DNA of 64,000 nucleotides from Microbacteriaceae bacterium (GTDB lineage Bacteria > Actinomycetota > Actinomycetes > Actinomycetales > Microbacteriaceae). Shown here in pieces: positions 39,700 through 48,403 of the stretch (its first letter is position 1; each line of letters begins with the position of its first letter). The notes under the pieces are model-generated. The model made no database searches and was not told where the DNA came from. It saw only the letters and a list, made by a program, of their open reading frames with translations. Both the position numbers and the translations under genes were made by a program. The stretch lies in contig JACMNE010000155.1 in NCBI GenBank assembly GCA_014378715.1, positions 1 to 64,000 on the forward strand. The letters run 5' to 3'.

Positions 39700-40410
39700 A
39701 TGACCGGGTCCGACACTTCGGATCCGCGCCGATCGAAAGCGAATGACTCCATGACGAACAAGACCACCCCAGACGATGTCTCCCCCTCCGGTGAAGCGGA
39801 TGACTCGACGACGAGCACTCCGGTAACCGGCACTCCGTCGACGGAGCAGGTCTCGGCTCCCGACGCCCCAGCTCCGGCCCCCGCCACCGCGGCGACCGAG
39901 CAGCTTCCGTATGAGTCGGCTGCCCCGGCTCCGCAGTACGACGCTGCCGCGTATCGGGCCGCGGCAGACCAGACCGCCCAGTACCCGCCCGAGTCGTACC
40001 CCGCCGGGTATCCGGCTGCCGGCCAGCAGACCGCGCCATACGCGGCCGCCGGAAGGGCACCGAACGGCGGCGTCGCGACCGCGACTGCCACCAGGCCGAG
40101 CCGCTGGCGCCAATGGCGCTGGCCGGCCGTCGGTGTCGCGGTCGGCCTCATCGTCGGACTCGGCGGTGGGGTGCTCATCGGGCACGCGTCAGCCGGAGCG
40201 ATGCAGCTCTCCGGGTTCGACCAGCGCGGATCGGTCAGCGACGGCCAGGGTCCGGCCTCGGACCGTGGCCCCGCTGGCGACCGCGGTCCCGGCCGTGACG
40301 GCGGGCCCACCGGTGATGGCCCGGGCAGCCGGGTCGCGCCCGGCGGCACTGCTCCGGACGGCACGGCGCCAGGTACCGGCACCGACTCGGGAACGGGAAC
40401 CGGCGAGTAA
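39700..40410 (+). CDS. Hypothetical protein: disordered Pro/Ala N-terminus, one TM, Gly/Asp/Pro-rich C-terminus
   Basis: WRWPAVGVAVGLIVGLGGGVLIGHA TM segment; GPASDRGPAGDRGPGRDGGPTGDGPGSR tail; start may be 39751 (MTNK). Confidence 0.6.
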   Translation: MTGSDTSDPRRSKANDSMTNKTTPDDVSPSGEADDSTTSTPVTGTPSTEQVSAPDAPAPAPATAATEQLPYESAAPAPQYDAAAYRAAADQTAQYPPESYPAGYPAAGQQTAPYAAAGRAPNGGVATATATRPSRWRQWRWPAVGVAVGLIVGLGGGVLIGHASAGAMQLSGFDQRGSVSDGQGPASDRGPAGDRGPGRDGGPTGDGPGSRVAPGGTAPDGTAPGTGTDSGTGTGE

Positions 40411-40609
40411 ACACAGCGGCGCGGGTGTCGCGGTGTTCCGACCGTGGGCTCAGCTCTGGACCGGGCGCGGCCTCGGGACCGCCGCCACGGCCCCGCACCG
40501 GGGCGGCGAATTGCCTCGGCGCGACCCACCGCTGCGCCTTGCGGGCCCCCGATGATCGGTCTAGCGTGGGCCGGGCCGGGGGATCGTATCAACGTCGACC
40601 GGAGCCGCC

Positions 40610-41563
40610 ATGCCGAAATACCGCAGTTCCCTCCCGCAGCTGGAGCGTGGCGCACTCTTCCTCACCGACGGTGGACTCGAGACGAGCCTGATCTTCCACG
40701 AGGGCATCGAGTTGCCCTACTTCGCCGCCTGCGACCTGCTGCTGACCGACGAGGGCTCCGGGGTTCTGCGGTCCTGGTACAACCGGCATGCGGCGATCGC
40801 GACGACCCTCGGGCTGGGATTCAGCCTCGACACCGCCACCTGGCGGGCGAACCCCGACTGGACCGATCGCCTCGGCTATGGCGCGTCGACCTTCGCCGAG
40901 GTGAACCGCAAGAGTGTGCGACTCGCTGAGAAGGTGCGCCGGGTCTGGGAGACCGCGACCACGCCGGTGGTGATCGCCGGGGTCGTGGGCCCGCGCGGCG
41001 ACGGCTACCGAATCGACGAGCACCAGTCGCCGGCCGAGGCCGCCGACTACCACTCGTGGCAGATCGACATCTTCGCCGACACCGAGATCGACTACGTCAA
41101 CGCGCTCACCCTCACCTACAGCGACGAGGCGATCGGCATCGCCCGTGCCGCTCGGATCGCCGAGGTGCCCATCGTGGTCTCCTTCACGATCGAGACCGAC
41201 GGACGCCTCGCCAGTGGCGAGACCATCGACGACGCGATCGCCGCGGTCGATGCCGACACCGACTGGTACCCCGAGTACTTCGCCCTCAACTGCGTGCACC
41301 CCGACCACCTGCCGGCGGGGTTCCTCGACAATCCGCAGACCGCCGTCCGCATCCGTGGCTACCGGGCCAACGCCTCCCGCCTCAGCCACGCCGAGCTCGA
41401 CCACTCCGACACTCTTGACGATGGCGACCCCGACGAACTCGGCCGCCAGTTCCACCACCTTAGAGAGCGGATGCCGCAGCTGGCAGTCGTCGGCGGATGC
41501 TGCGGTACCGACGCCCGCCACCTCGAGGCCATCGGCCGGTATTGCGCCGCCGCCCGGGTCTGA
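40610..41563 (+). CDS. mmuM: Homocysteine S-methyltransferase family protein
   Basis: FLTDGGLETSLIFHEG, NCVHPDHL, GGCCGTDARHLEAI zinc-binding Cys pair. Confidence 0.9.
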   Translation: MPKYRSSLPQLERGALFLTDGGLETSLIFHEGIELPYFAACDLLLTDEGSGVLRSWYNRHAAIATTLGLGFSLDTATWRANPDWTDRLGYGASTFAEVNRKSVRLAEKVRRVWETATTPVVIAGVVGPRGDGYRIDEHQSPAEAADYHSWQIDIFADTEIDYVNALTLTYSDEAIGIARAARIAEVPIVVSFTIETDGRLASGETIDDAIAAVDADTDWYPEYFALNCVHPDHLPAGFLDNPQTAVRIRGYRANASRLSHAELDHSDTLDDGDPDELGRQFHHLRERMPQLAVVGGCCGTDARHLEAIGRYCAAARV

Positions 41564-41569
41564 GCGGCG

Positions 41570-42268
41570 TCAGCGCAGCTGGCTGAAGGCCTCGACCCGG
41601 TCGGGGGCGCCCGCGACGAGGATGACGTCGCCCGCCTCGAGTACCGTGTCGACGGAGGTGTAGCTCCACCCGACGCCCGCCCGGTCGAACGCCGTGATCG
41701 TCACCCCGTAGACGGCACGCACCTTCGTCGCCGCGAGCGCGATGCCCTGCACGGCCCGCGGCGGGGTCGTCTTGACGATCGCGAAGTTCTCGCCGACCTC
41801 GATGTAGTCCTGCATCGCGCCGCGCACGAGGTGCGCGACCCGGCGGCCCATGTCCTTCTCCGGGAACACCACGTGTCGCACCCCCAGCTGGGTGAGGATC
41901 TCGCCGTGCTGGTCGGTCACCGCCTTCGCCCACACCGTGGGCACCTTGAGCTTGAGTACCAGGGCGGCCGTGAGGATGCTGGCCTGGATGTCGCCGCCGA
42001 TCGCCACGACGACCCGCTCGAACTCGGGAACGGACAGCTGCCGGAGCGTCTCCTCTTTGGTGGAGTCAGCGCGCACCACGTGGGTGAGCAGCCCGTTGTG
42101 GGCCTGCACGATCTCCTCGCGGTCGTCGATGCCCAGCACCTCTGTGCCGTTCGCCATCAACTCGAGCGCCAGGGCGCTGCCGAACCGGCCGAGTCCGATG
42201 ACCGCGACGGCCCCCGCCTCCGCGATCCGGTTGGGATTGGCGCGGGAGAAGAACGAGAACTTATCCAA
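41570..42268 (-). CDS. Potassium uptake TrkA/KtrA-type NAD-binding protein
   Basis: VAVIGLGRFGSALALELMANGTEVLGID Rossmann motif plus TrkA-C-like domain; overlaps trkH. Confidence 0.93.
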   Translation of the reverse strand: MDKFSFFSRANPNRIAEAGAVAVIGLGRFGSALALELMANGTEVLGIDDREEIVQAHNGLLTHVVRADSTKEETLRQLSVPEFERVVVAIGGDIQASILTAALVLKLKVPTVWAKAVTDQHGEILTQLGVRHVVFPEKDMGRRVAHLVRGAMQDYIEVGENFAIVKTTPPRAVQGIALAATKVRAVYGVTITAFDRAGVGWSYTSVDTVLEAGDVILVAGAPDRVEAFSQLR

Positions 42269-43628
42269 TGATGGGCCTTTCTTGCGGGAATTCGTAGGTC
42301 GTGCGGCGCTCCCGGAGGGCGATCGCCGAGGCGAAGGTGATCGGGCCGAGCCGGCCGATGAACATCAGGAGGATCAGCACGATCTGGCCGGCCGGTGGCA
42401 GTCCGGCCGTGATCCCGGTCGACAGGCCGACGGTGCTGAACGCCGACACCACCTCGAACAGCACCCGGTCCATACCGATGTCGGTGATCAGCATCAGCAC
42501 ACTCGTCGCGACGACGACCACGCCGACCGCGAGGAGCACGAGGGTGATGGCCTCGCGGTGCACCGATCGCGACAGCCGTTTGCCGAAGACGTTGACGGCC
42601 CGGTCACCGCGGATCTCGGTCAACAGGATGAAGAACAGCACCGCGAAGGTCGTGATCTTGATCCCGCCCGCGGTGCCGGCCGGACCTCCCCCGATGAACA
42701 TCAGCGCGTCCATCCCCAGCCAGCTGGCCGGGTCCATCGCGCCGATGTCGATCGAGTTGAAGCCGGCCGTGCGGGTCTGCACCGAGGTGAAGAAGCCGGC
42801 GAGGATCTTCGCCGGCCACTCGAGTGGGCCGAGGGTTGCCGGGTTGTTCCACTCGATCGCGGTGATGTACACGGAGCCGGAGACCAGCAGCGCGATCGTG
42901 CCGGAGACGACGATGCGGGTGTTCATCGTCCAATTGCGGTGCACCCGCAGGTGCTTCCACAGCTGCAGGATCACCGGGAATCCGAGCCCGCCGATGATCA
43001 CCGCCGCCGCGATCGGCAGGCAGATGAACGGATCGGTCTCGAACCCCACGAGGTTGTCGCTGAACAGTGAGAATCCGGCGTTGTTGAACGAGGAGACGGC
43101 ATGGAAGATGCCGAGCCACAGCGCCCGCCCGAACGACTCGCCGTAGCCGATCATGAACTGCAGCGTGAGGATCACGGCGACCACCGCCTCCACGATCAGC
43201 GAGATGCGCACGACCCCGATCACCAGTCCGGAGACGTCCTGCAGGCCCACACTGTGCGCCTCGGAAGCAGCCGTGATCTTCGATCTCAGCGACATCCGCC
43301 GGAGAACAGCGAGTCCGATGACCGACGCGAAGGTCATGATGCCGAACCCGCCGATCTGGATGAGGAACAGGATCACGACCTGCCCGAACGGGGTCCAGAA
43401 TGTCGCCGTGTCCACCACGATGTGGCCCGTCACGCAGACAGCGGATGTCGCGGTGAACAGCGCTACGAGGAAGGGGGCGCCCCCCGGTCCCTGCATCGCG
43501 ATCGGGAGCATCAGCAGCGCCGTTCCGCCGAGGGTCGCTCCGGCGAACGCAAAAACGACGACCTGGGCCGGGTGCAGGCGGATGCCGCGGACCGACGGAC
43601 CGCGCGCGTGCCCCGAGCGAAGTCGCAT
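42261..43628 (-). CDS. TrkH/KtrB-family potassium transporter
   Basis: TATSAVCVTGHIVVDT, HAVSSFNNAGFSLF, QTRTAGFNSIDI, VSAFSTVGLSTGIT selectivity-filter repeats. Confidence 0.94.
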   Translation of the reverse strand: MRLRSGHARGPSVRGIRLHPAQVVVFAFAGATLGGTALLMLPIAMQGPGGAPFLVALFTATSAVCVTGHIVVDTATFWTPFGQVVILFLIQIGGFGIMTFASVIGLAVLRRMSLRSKITAASEAHSVGLQDVSGLVIGVVRISLIVEAVVAVILTLQFMIGYGESFGRALWLGIFHAVSSFNNAGFSLFSDNLVGFETDPFICLPIAAAVIIGGLGFPVILQLWKHLRVHRNWTMNTRIVVSGTIALLVSGSVYITAIEWNNPATLGPLEWPAKILAGFFTSVQTRTAGFNSIDIGAMDPASWLGMDALMFIGGGPAGTAGGIKITTFAVLFFILLTEIRGDRAVNVFGKRLSRSVHREAITLVLLAVGVVVVATSVLMLITDIGMDRVLFEVVSAFSTVGLSTGITAGLPPAGQIVLILLMFIGRLGPITFASAIALRERRTTYEFPQERPIIG

Positions 43629-43716
43629 GTGCCCACCTTAGGCCGATCCGGCGTCCCCCGACCGTCGGATGTGGGACGGCTCCCGGACTGTCGCCCCGGG
43701 ACCCTAGGCTGGTCGG

Positions 43717-44673
43717 ATGCGCCCCCTGTACCCAGCGATCGAACCGCACGACACCGGCCTCCTCGACGTCGGCGACGGCCAGCAGCTCTACTGGGAGGTC
43801 TCGGGCAATCCGCACGGCAAGCCGGTCGTCTTCCTGCACGGTGGTCCGGGTGGTGCCGTCTCTCCTCTGCACCGGCGGGTGTTCGATCCGGCGAAGTACC
43901 GCATCGTGCTGTTCGACCAGCGCGGAGCCGGGCGCAGCCTCCCGCACGCAAGCGAGCCGGGCTACGACCTCTCGGTCAACACGACCTGGCACCTCGTTGC
44001 CGACATCGAGCGGCTGCGCGACCATGTCGGTGTGGACACCTGGCAGGTGTTCGGCGGATCGTGGGGGAGCACCCTCGCCCTCGCCTACGCCCAGACCCAC
44101 CCCGACCGGGTGACCGAGCTCGTGCTCCGCGGCATCTTCACCCTCCGCGAGAGCGAGCTGGACTGGTTCTACGAGGGACCCGCCGGGCAGATCTTCCCTG
44201 ATGTGTGGGAGAAGTACGTAGCCCAGGTGCCCGGTACCGAACGTGGTGGATACATCATGGCCTACCATCGGCTGTTGAACGATCCGGACCCCGCCGTCCA
44301 CGGACCGGCCGCCGTCGCCTGGGCGACCTGGGAGGCGAGCGCGATCACCCTGCTGCCGCAGCCGGCGACCGTGGCCCGTTTCGCCGACCCCCACTTCGCC
44401 CTGGCCTTCGCGCGGATCGAGAACCACTACTTCATGAACCGCGGCTGGATGGACGACGGCCAGCTCATCACGGACGCGCACCTGCTGAGGCACATCCCCG
44501 CCGTCATCGTGCAGGGCCGTTACGACATCTGCACCCCGCCCGTCACCGCCTGGGACCTGCACCGCGCGTGGCCGGAGGCGGACTTCCACCTCATCCCCGA
44601 TGCTGGCCACTCCATGGAGGAGCCGGGCATCCGCTCGGCGCTGATCGAGGCGACCGACCGCTTCGCGGGGTAG
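43717..44673 (+). CDS. pip: Prolyl aminopeptidase
   Basis: VVFLHGGPGGAVSPLHRRVFDPAKYRIVLFDQRGAGRS, GGSWGSTLALAYAQTHP. Confidence 0.96.
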   Translation: MRPLYPAIEPHDTGLLDVGDGQQLYWEVSGNPHGKPVVFLHGGPGGAVSPLHRRVFDPAKYRIVLFDQRGAGRSLPHASEPGYDLSVNTTWHLVADIERLRDHVGVDTWQVFGGSWGSTLALAYAQTHPDRVTELVLRGIFTLRESELDWFYEGPAGQIFPDVWEKYVAQVPGTERGGYIMAYHRLLNDPDPAVHGPAAVAWATWEASAITLLPQPATVARFADPHFALAFARIENHYFMNRGWMDDGQLITDAHLLRHIPAVIVQGRYDICTPPVTAWDLHRAWPEADFHLIPDAGHSMEEPGIRSALIEATDRFAG

Positions 44674-44954
44674 CCCGGCCTGCCTCGCCCTCGCGGCGCC
44701 CGTTGCGGACAGCGGCGCCCGGCACGCCGCCCGCCGCAGGTCGCTAACGGGGGCCGCAGAGGTGCAAAGCCCGCCGACACGCCGGCCGCAGGCGTCAGCC
44801 CCCGCCGCAGTCGGGGGTCGTTCCCGGCGTTTGCCCCGCCGTAGCCGAAAACCGTCGCCGCAGCGGGAGCGGGGTCACCGGCCCCCCGCCGAGCGGCCCC
44901 GCCTCGCTAAACGGAACCTGCGCCGCACGCGAATACCCCCTCCGCAGCGAGATT

Positions 44955-45008
44955 GGGACAGGCCGCGGGGCCGGGACAGGCCGCACGTTCGGGACAGGCC
45001 GCGGCGGC
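44955..45008. repeat. 18-bp-period tandem repeat (gggacaggccgc N6) x3
   Basis: gggacaggccgc at 44955, 44973 and 44991. Confidence 0.85.
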
Positions 45009-45039
45009 GGTATACCCCTTTTTGTCATAGCTTACTGGT

Positions 45040-45069
45040 ACAAGTCTTGTGTCATACTTGTGCAACAAG
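45040..45069. promoter_or_regulatory. Pair of ACAAG/CTTGT inverted repeats upstream of a membrane protein-GntR operon
   Basis: acaag-t-cttgt (45040-45050) and cttgt-gca-acaag (45057-45069), 11 nt before the ATG at 45081. Confidence 0.6.
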
Positions 45070-45080
45070 ATAAGGGGGGA

Positions 45081-46064
45081 ATGACAATGACCGTGCTGTT
45101 CTACGTGCTCGTTTCGGACGGGACACCGCTGGCGATAGCCCTCGTGATCGCCGGAGCCTGGGCGCTGATCCCGGCCGGGCGGCGGAGGGTCTCGCGCCTG
45201 GTCGTGCGACCGGTGACCGGCGGCTCGCCCTCCGTCGCGGCCTCCGGCGTCATCCTGGGCGCGGCTGCCCTGATCATGGCGTTCTCCGCGCCCATCCAGT
45301 TCGCTCTCTCACGATCCGGCCTCGTCGCCTCCCCTGCCTTCGAGTACACGTGGTGGGAATACGCACCCGTGCTGCTGCTCGCCTGTGCGGCGCTCGCCGT
45401 AACGCTCCTTGTCCTGACACTGGGCCGGCGCAAGCCGGAGGTGCCCGTCCCGCCCCTGGCTCCCCGGTCGTGGCGCACCTACCTCGACTTCCGGCAGCTT
45501 CGGATTCCCGGCGTGGCACTGGCCGGCGTCATCCTTTTGGTCGCCTTCGCCGGGTCCATCTCGAGCCAGGATGACGAGGGCCGCTACCGGTGGCTGGTCG
45601 TGGAGTCCGGAGGCGAGAACAGGGCGGCGACGACGTTCTTCGGCTGGGCGTACGGGCTGCCCGTGCTGGCGGGGTGCGTGGTGTTGGGGGTCCTCGCCTT
45701 CTGCGTGCTGTCCGCGAACGCCGCGCGCCCGTTCCAGCGTCCCGAATCCGTGCCGGCCGACGAGGGGTCACGTCGCGCCATCAGCTTGCGCACCATCTGG
45801 GTCGTCTCGGGAGCACTGCTGCTCACGCTCGGCCGGTCGGTGAGCAGGGTCGCCGGATCCGCACTCATGACCACCAGCAACTCCGGCCATTCCTGGGGCA
45901 CGGATATCGCCGCCCTTGCGCCGTGGCTCTCCTGGGTCGCCGGATTTCTCACCGTGACGGCCTACATCCTGCTCCTGCTCGTCGTCGGAACAACTCGATT
46001 CCGGCCCGCGCCGCCGTTGCGGGTCGAGGAGGCCCAGGCGGAATCCGACCCGGCGAGGAGGTGA
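45081..46064 (+). CDS. Hypothetical multi-pass membrane protein
   Basis: RBS aagggggga before ATG; ~7 hydrophobic segments; immediately followed by GntR regulator. Confidence 0.75.
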   Translation: MTMTVLFYVLVSDGTPLAIALVIAGAWALIPAGRRRVSRLVVRPVTGGSPSVAASGVILGAAALIMAFSAPIQFALSRSGLVASPAFEYTWWEYAPVLLLACAALAVTLLVLTLGRRKPEVPVPPLAPRSWRTYLDFRQLRIPGVALAGVILLVAFAGSISSQDDEGRYRWLVVESGGENRAATTFFGWAYGLPVLAGCVVLGVLAFCVLSANAARPFQRPESVPADEGSRRAISLRTIWVVSGALLLTLGRSVSRVAGSALMTTSNSGHSWGTDIAALAPWLSWVAGFLTVTAYILLLLVVGTTRFRPAPPLRVEEAQAESDPARR

Positions 46065-46068
46065 CCCC

Positions 46069-46443
46069 ATGGCGGGATACAGCTCAGAGCAGATAGCCGA
46101 CCACTACCGGGGACTCATCCTCGCCGGCCGGGTCGGCGCCGGAGATCGCCTGCCCACGGTGCGCCAGATCGCCCGCGACCTCGACGTCGCCCTCGGCACG
46201 GCGGCCAAGGCCTACAAGAGTCTCGAGGGGGAGGGGTTCATCGTCAGCCGCGGCGCCGCGGGAACCCGGGTGGCCGAGCGACCATCCGTCCTCCCCGGCC
46301 CGCTGATCGTCCAGCTCCGCGAGGCCGTGATCGCCGCGCAGGCATGCGGAACCTCGAGATCCCACGCGATCCACGCGTTCCAGTCGATGTGGGACGAGAC
46401 GGCGGGATCGACGGCCGCGCAGCAGCAGTCAGCTCCGGGCTGA
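46069..46443 (+). CDS. GntR-family regulator (YtrA subfamily)
   Basis: SEQIADHYRGLILAGRVGAGDRLPTVRQIARDLDVALGTAAKAYKSLEGEGFIVSRGAAGTRV; short C-terminus. Confidence 0.93.
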   Translation: MAGYSSEQIADHYRGLILAGRVGAGDRLPTVRQIARDLDVALGTAAKAYKSLEGEGFIVSRGAAGTRVAERPSVLPGPLIVQLREAVIAAQACGTSRSHAIHAFQSMWDETAGSTAAQQQSAPG

Positions 46444-47841
46444 GACTCCCCGCGCGCCCTGCGGCGGCGTGCGCGGCATCGACAGCACGGCGGCGACGGT
46501 CGCGACGGCGGCGATGGCGACCGCCACGAACACGGCGCTGGATGCGGTCTCGATGGTCGCGACATCCGCTTCAGAACGTCCCGACGCGGCGAAGATCGAG
46601 TTGGCCACCGCTCCGAAGATGGCGACGCCGACGGCGCTGCCCATCGATCGTGCGAAGAGGTTGGTGCCGGTGACGACACCGCGCTCGTGCCACTCGACGC
46701 TCGACTGTGCGGCGATGAGCGACGGGGAGGCGACGAAGCCGAGGCCGAGTCCGATCACGAAGCAGCTGACGGCGACGGTCGCGACACTCGGGGAGCCGGT
46801 GAAGGCGGCGAGGACGACCGTGCCAAGCACCACGAACACCACTCCGATCATGGCCGTGTTGCGGAATCCGATCCGCAGGTAGAGGCGACCGGACTGGGCG
46901 GCGGCGATCGGCCAGCCGATCGTGAGGGCCGCCAGCGCGAGTCCCGCGACTATCGGGGTGGTGCCGAGCGACCCGGAGAGGTACGTCGGCACGTAGGAGG
47001 TGAGGCCGATGAGGATCGCCCCGACGCCGATCGAGACGAGGGTGGTGGTGAGCAGGAGCCGGCGCGAGAACACCCAGAGCGGCAGGATCGGTTCGGCCGC
47101 CCGCGTCTCGGCCAGGACGAACAGTCCGAGCAGCACCGCACCGAGGGCGAACGCGCCGATGCTCTGTGGCGAGTTCCACGCCCAGGCCTGCCCGCCCTCG
47201 AGCACGGCGAGGATCAGCAGGGTAAGGGAGGCGGTGAGCAACACGGCTCCGAGGTAGTCGACGCGGTGCGGGCGCCGCTCGACGCTCTCGTGGAAGTTGC
47301 GCCAGATCATCAGTGCCGCGATGAGGCAGAGCGGGATGTTGACGAAGAAGATCCAGCGCCAGCTGAGAAACTGCGAGAACACCCCGCCGAGGGTCGGCCC
47401 GACGACCGAGGAGATGCCCCAGACGCTCGCCAGGTAGCCCTGCACCTTCGCGCGCTCGGCCAGCGTGTAGATGTCGCCGGCGATCGTGATCGACATCGGC
47501 TGCACTGCCCCGGCACCGAGTCCCTGCACCACCCGGAACGCGATGAGCGCTGGCATGCTCCAGGCGAGACCGCACAGCACCGAGCCGAGCAGGAACAGGC
47601 CGATGCCGATAAGGATTATCGGCTTGCGTCCGATCATGTCGGAGAGCTTCGCGTAGACCGGCACCGACACCGCCTGCGCGAGCAGGTAGATCGAGAACAG
47701 CCACGGGAACAGCGAGAAGCCGCCCAGGTCGGCGACGATCGAGGGCACGGCCGTCGCGAGGATGGTGGCATCGATCGCCACGAGTCCCGTCGAGAGCATG
47801 AGGGCGATCAACACGGGTCCGCGTTCGGAGCGGAACCCCAC
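46429..47841 (-). CDS. MFS transporter, DHA2/EmrB-QacA-like (14 TM)
   Basis: LSTGLVAIDATILATAVPSIVADLGGFSLFPWLFSIYLLAQAVSVPVYAKLSDMIGRKP, GVFSQFLSWRWIFFVNIP; start GTG estimated. Confidence 0.9.
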   Translation of the reverse strand: MGFRSERGPVLIALMLSTGLVAIDATILATAVPSIVADLGGFSLFPWLFSIYLLAQAVSVPVYAKLSDMIGRKPIILIGIGLFLLGSVLCGLAWSMPALIAFRVVQGLGAGAVQPMSITIAGDIYTLAERAKVQGYLASVWGISSVVGPTLGGVFSQFLSWRWIFFVNIPLCLIAALMIWRNFHESVERRPHRVDYLGAVLLTASLTLLILAVLEGGQAWAWNSPQSIGAFALGAVLLGLFVLAETRAAEPILPLWVFSRRLLLTTTLVSIGVGAILIGLTSYVPTYLSGSLGTTPIVAGLALAALTIGWPIAAAQSGRLYLRIGFRNTAMIGVVFVVLGTVVLAAFTGSPSVATVAVSCFVIGLGLGFVASPSLIAAQSSVEWHERGVVTGTNLFARSMGSAVGVAIFGAVANSIFAASGRSEADVATIETASSAVFVAVAIAAVATVAAVLSMPRTPPQGARGVSARS

Positions 47842-47848
47842 ATTCAAC

Positions 47849-48349
47849 TCAGACAGCGGATGCCTCCCGGCCGTGAATCTCGGTACTCTCGACGGTGCGG
47901 CCGTCGGCCCCGAAGACGAAGGTGGCGCGCACGCTCTCGCCGGTGAGGGCGCGTGGCAGCCAGAATCGCGCGTCGTCCCACATCCGCTCGAAGGGGATCG
48001 AGGAGACGGGGAACCACTCGGGCGCGAGCTCGTCGGACTCGACCGGGTCGCCGGACCAGGTGCGGCAGAGGAAGGCCCAGGACTTCTGGCTCCAGAGCGG
48101 ATGATGCGTGAACGGGTACCTGAGCTCGCCGATGAGAACAAGGTCGGTCGCTGCGATCGTGATGCCGACCTCCTCGAGGGTCTCGCGCACGGCGGCGTCG
48201 GTCGGGGACTCGCCCGCCTCGAGCTTGCCGCCGGGGCCGACGAGGTTGCCCAGGCCCAGGCCGGTCTTCTTGCGTCCGAGGAGCACCTCGGTGCCCTGCG
48301 GGGTGTCGCGGACGAGGTAGCAGACACTCACCTCGGGCAATTCGGCCAT
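47849..48349 (-). CDS. NUDIX hydrolase (MTH1/8-oxo-dGTPase-like)
   Basis: GPGGKLEAGESPTDAAVRETLEEVGI Nudix box; LLGRKKTGLGLGN. Confidence 0.92.
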   Translation of the reverse strand: MAELPEVSVCYLVRDTPQGTEVLLGRKKTGLGLGNLVGPGGKLEAGESPTDAAVRETLEEVGITIAATDLVLIGELRYPFTHHPLWSQKSWAFLCRTWSGDPVESDELAPEWFPVSSIPFERMWDDARFWLPRALTGESVRATFVFGADGRTVESTEIHGREASAV

Positions 48350-48403
48350 GGGCGGAAGCGTAGTCCAGCGGCCTGTGTCGGTGGCACCTGTCAGGCTGGA
48401 GGC

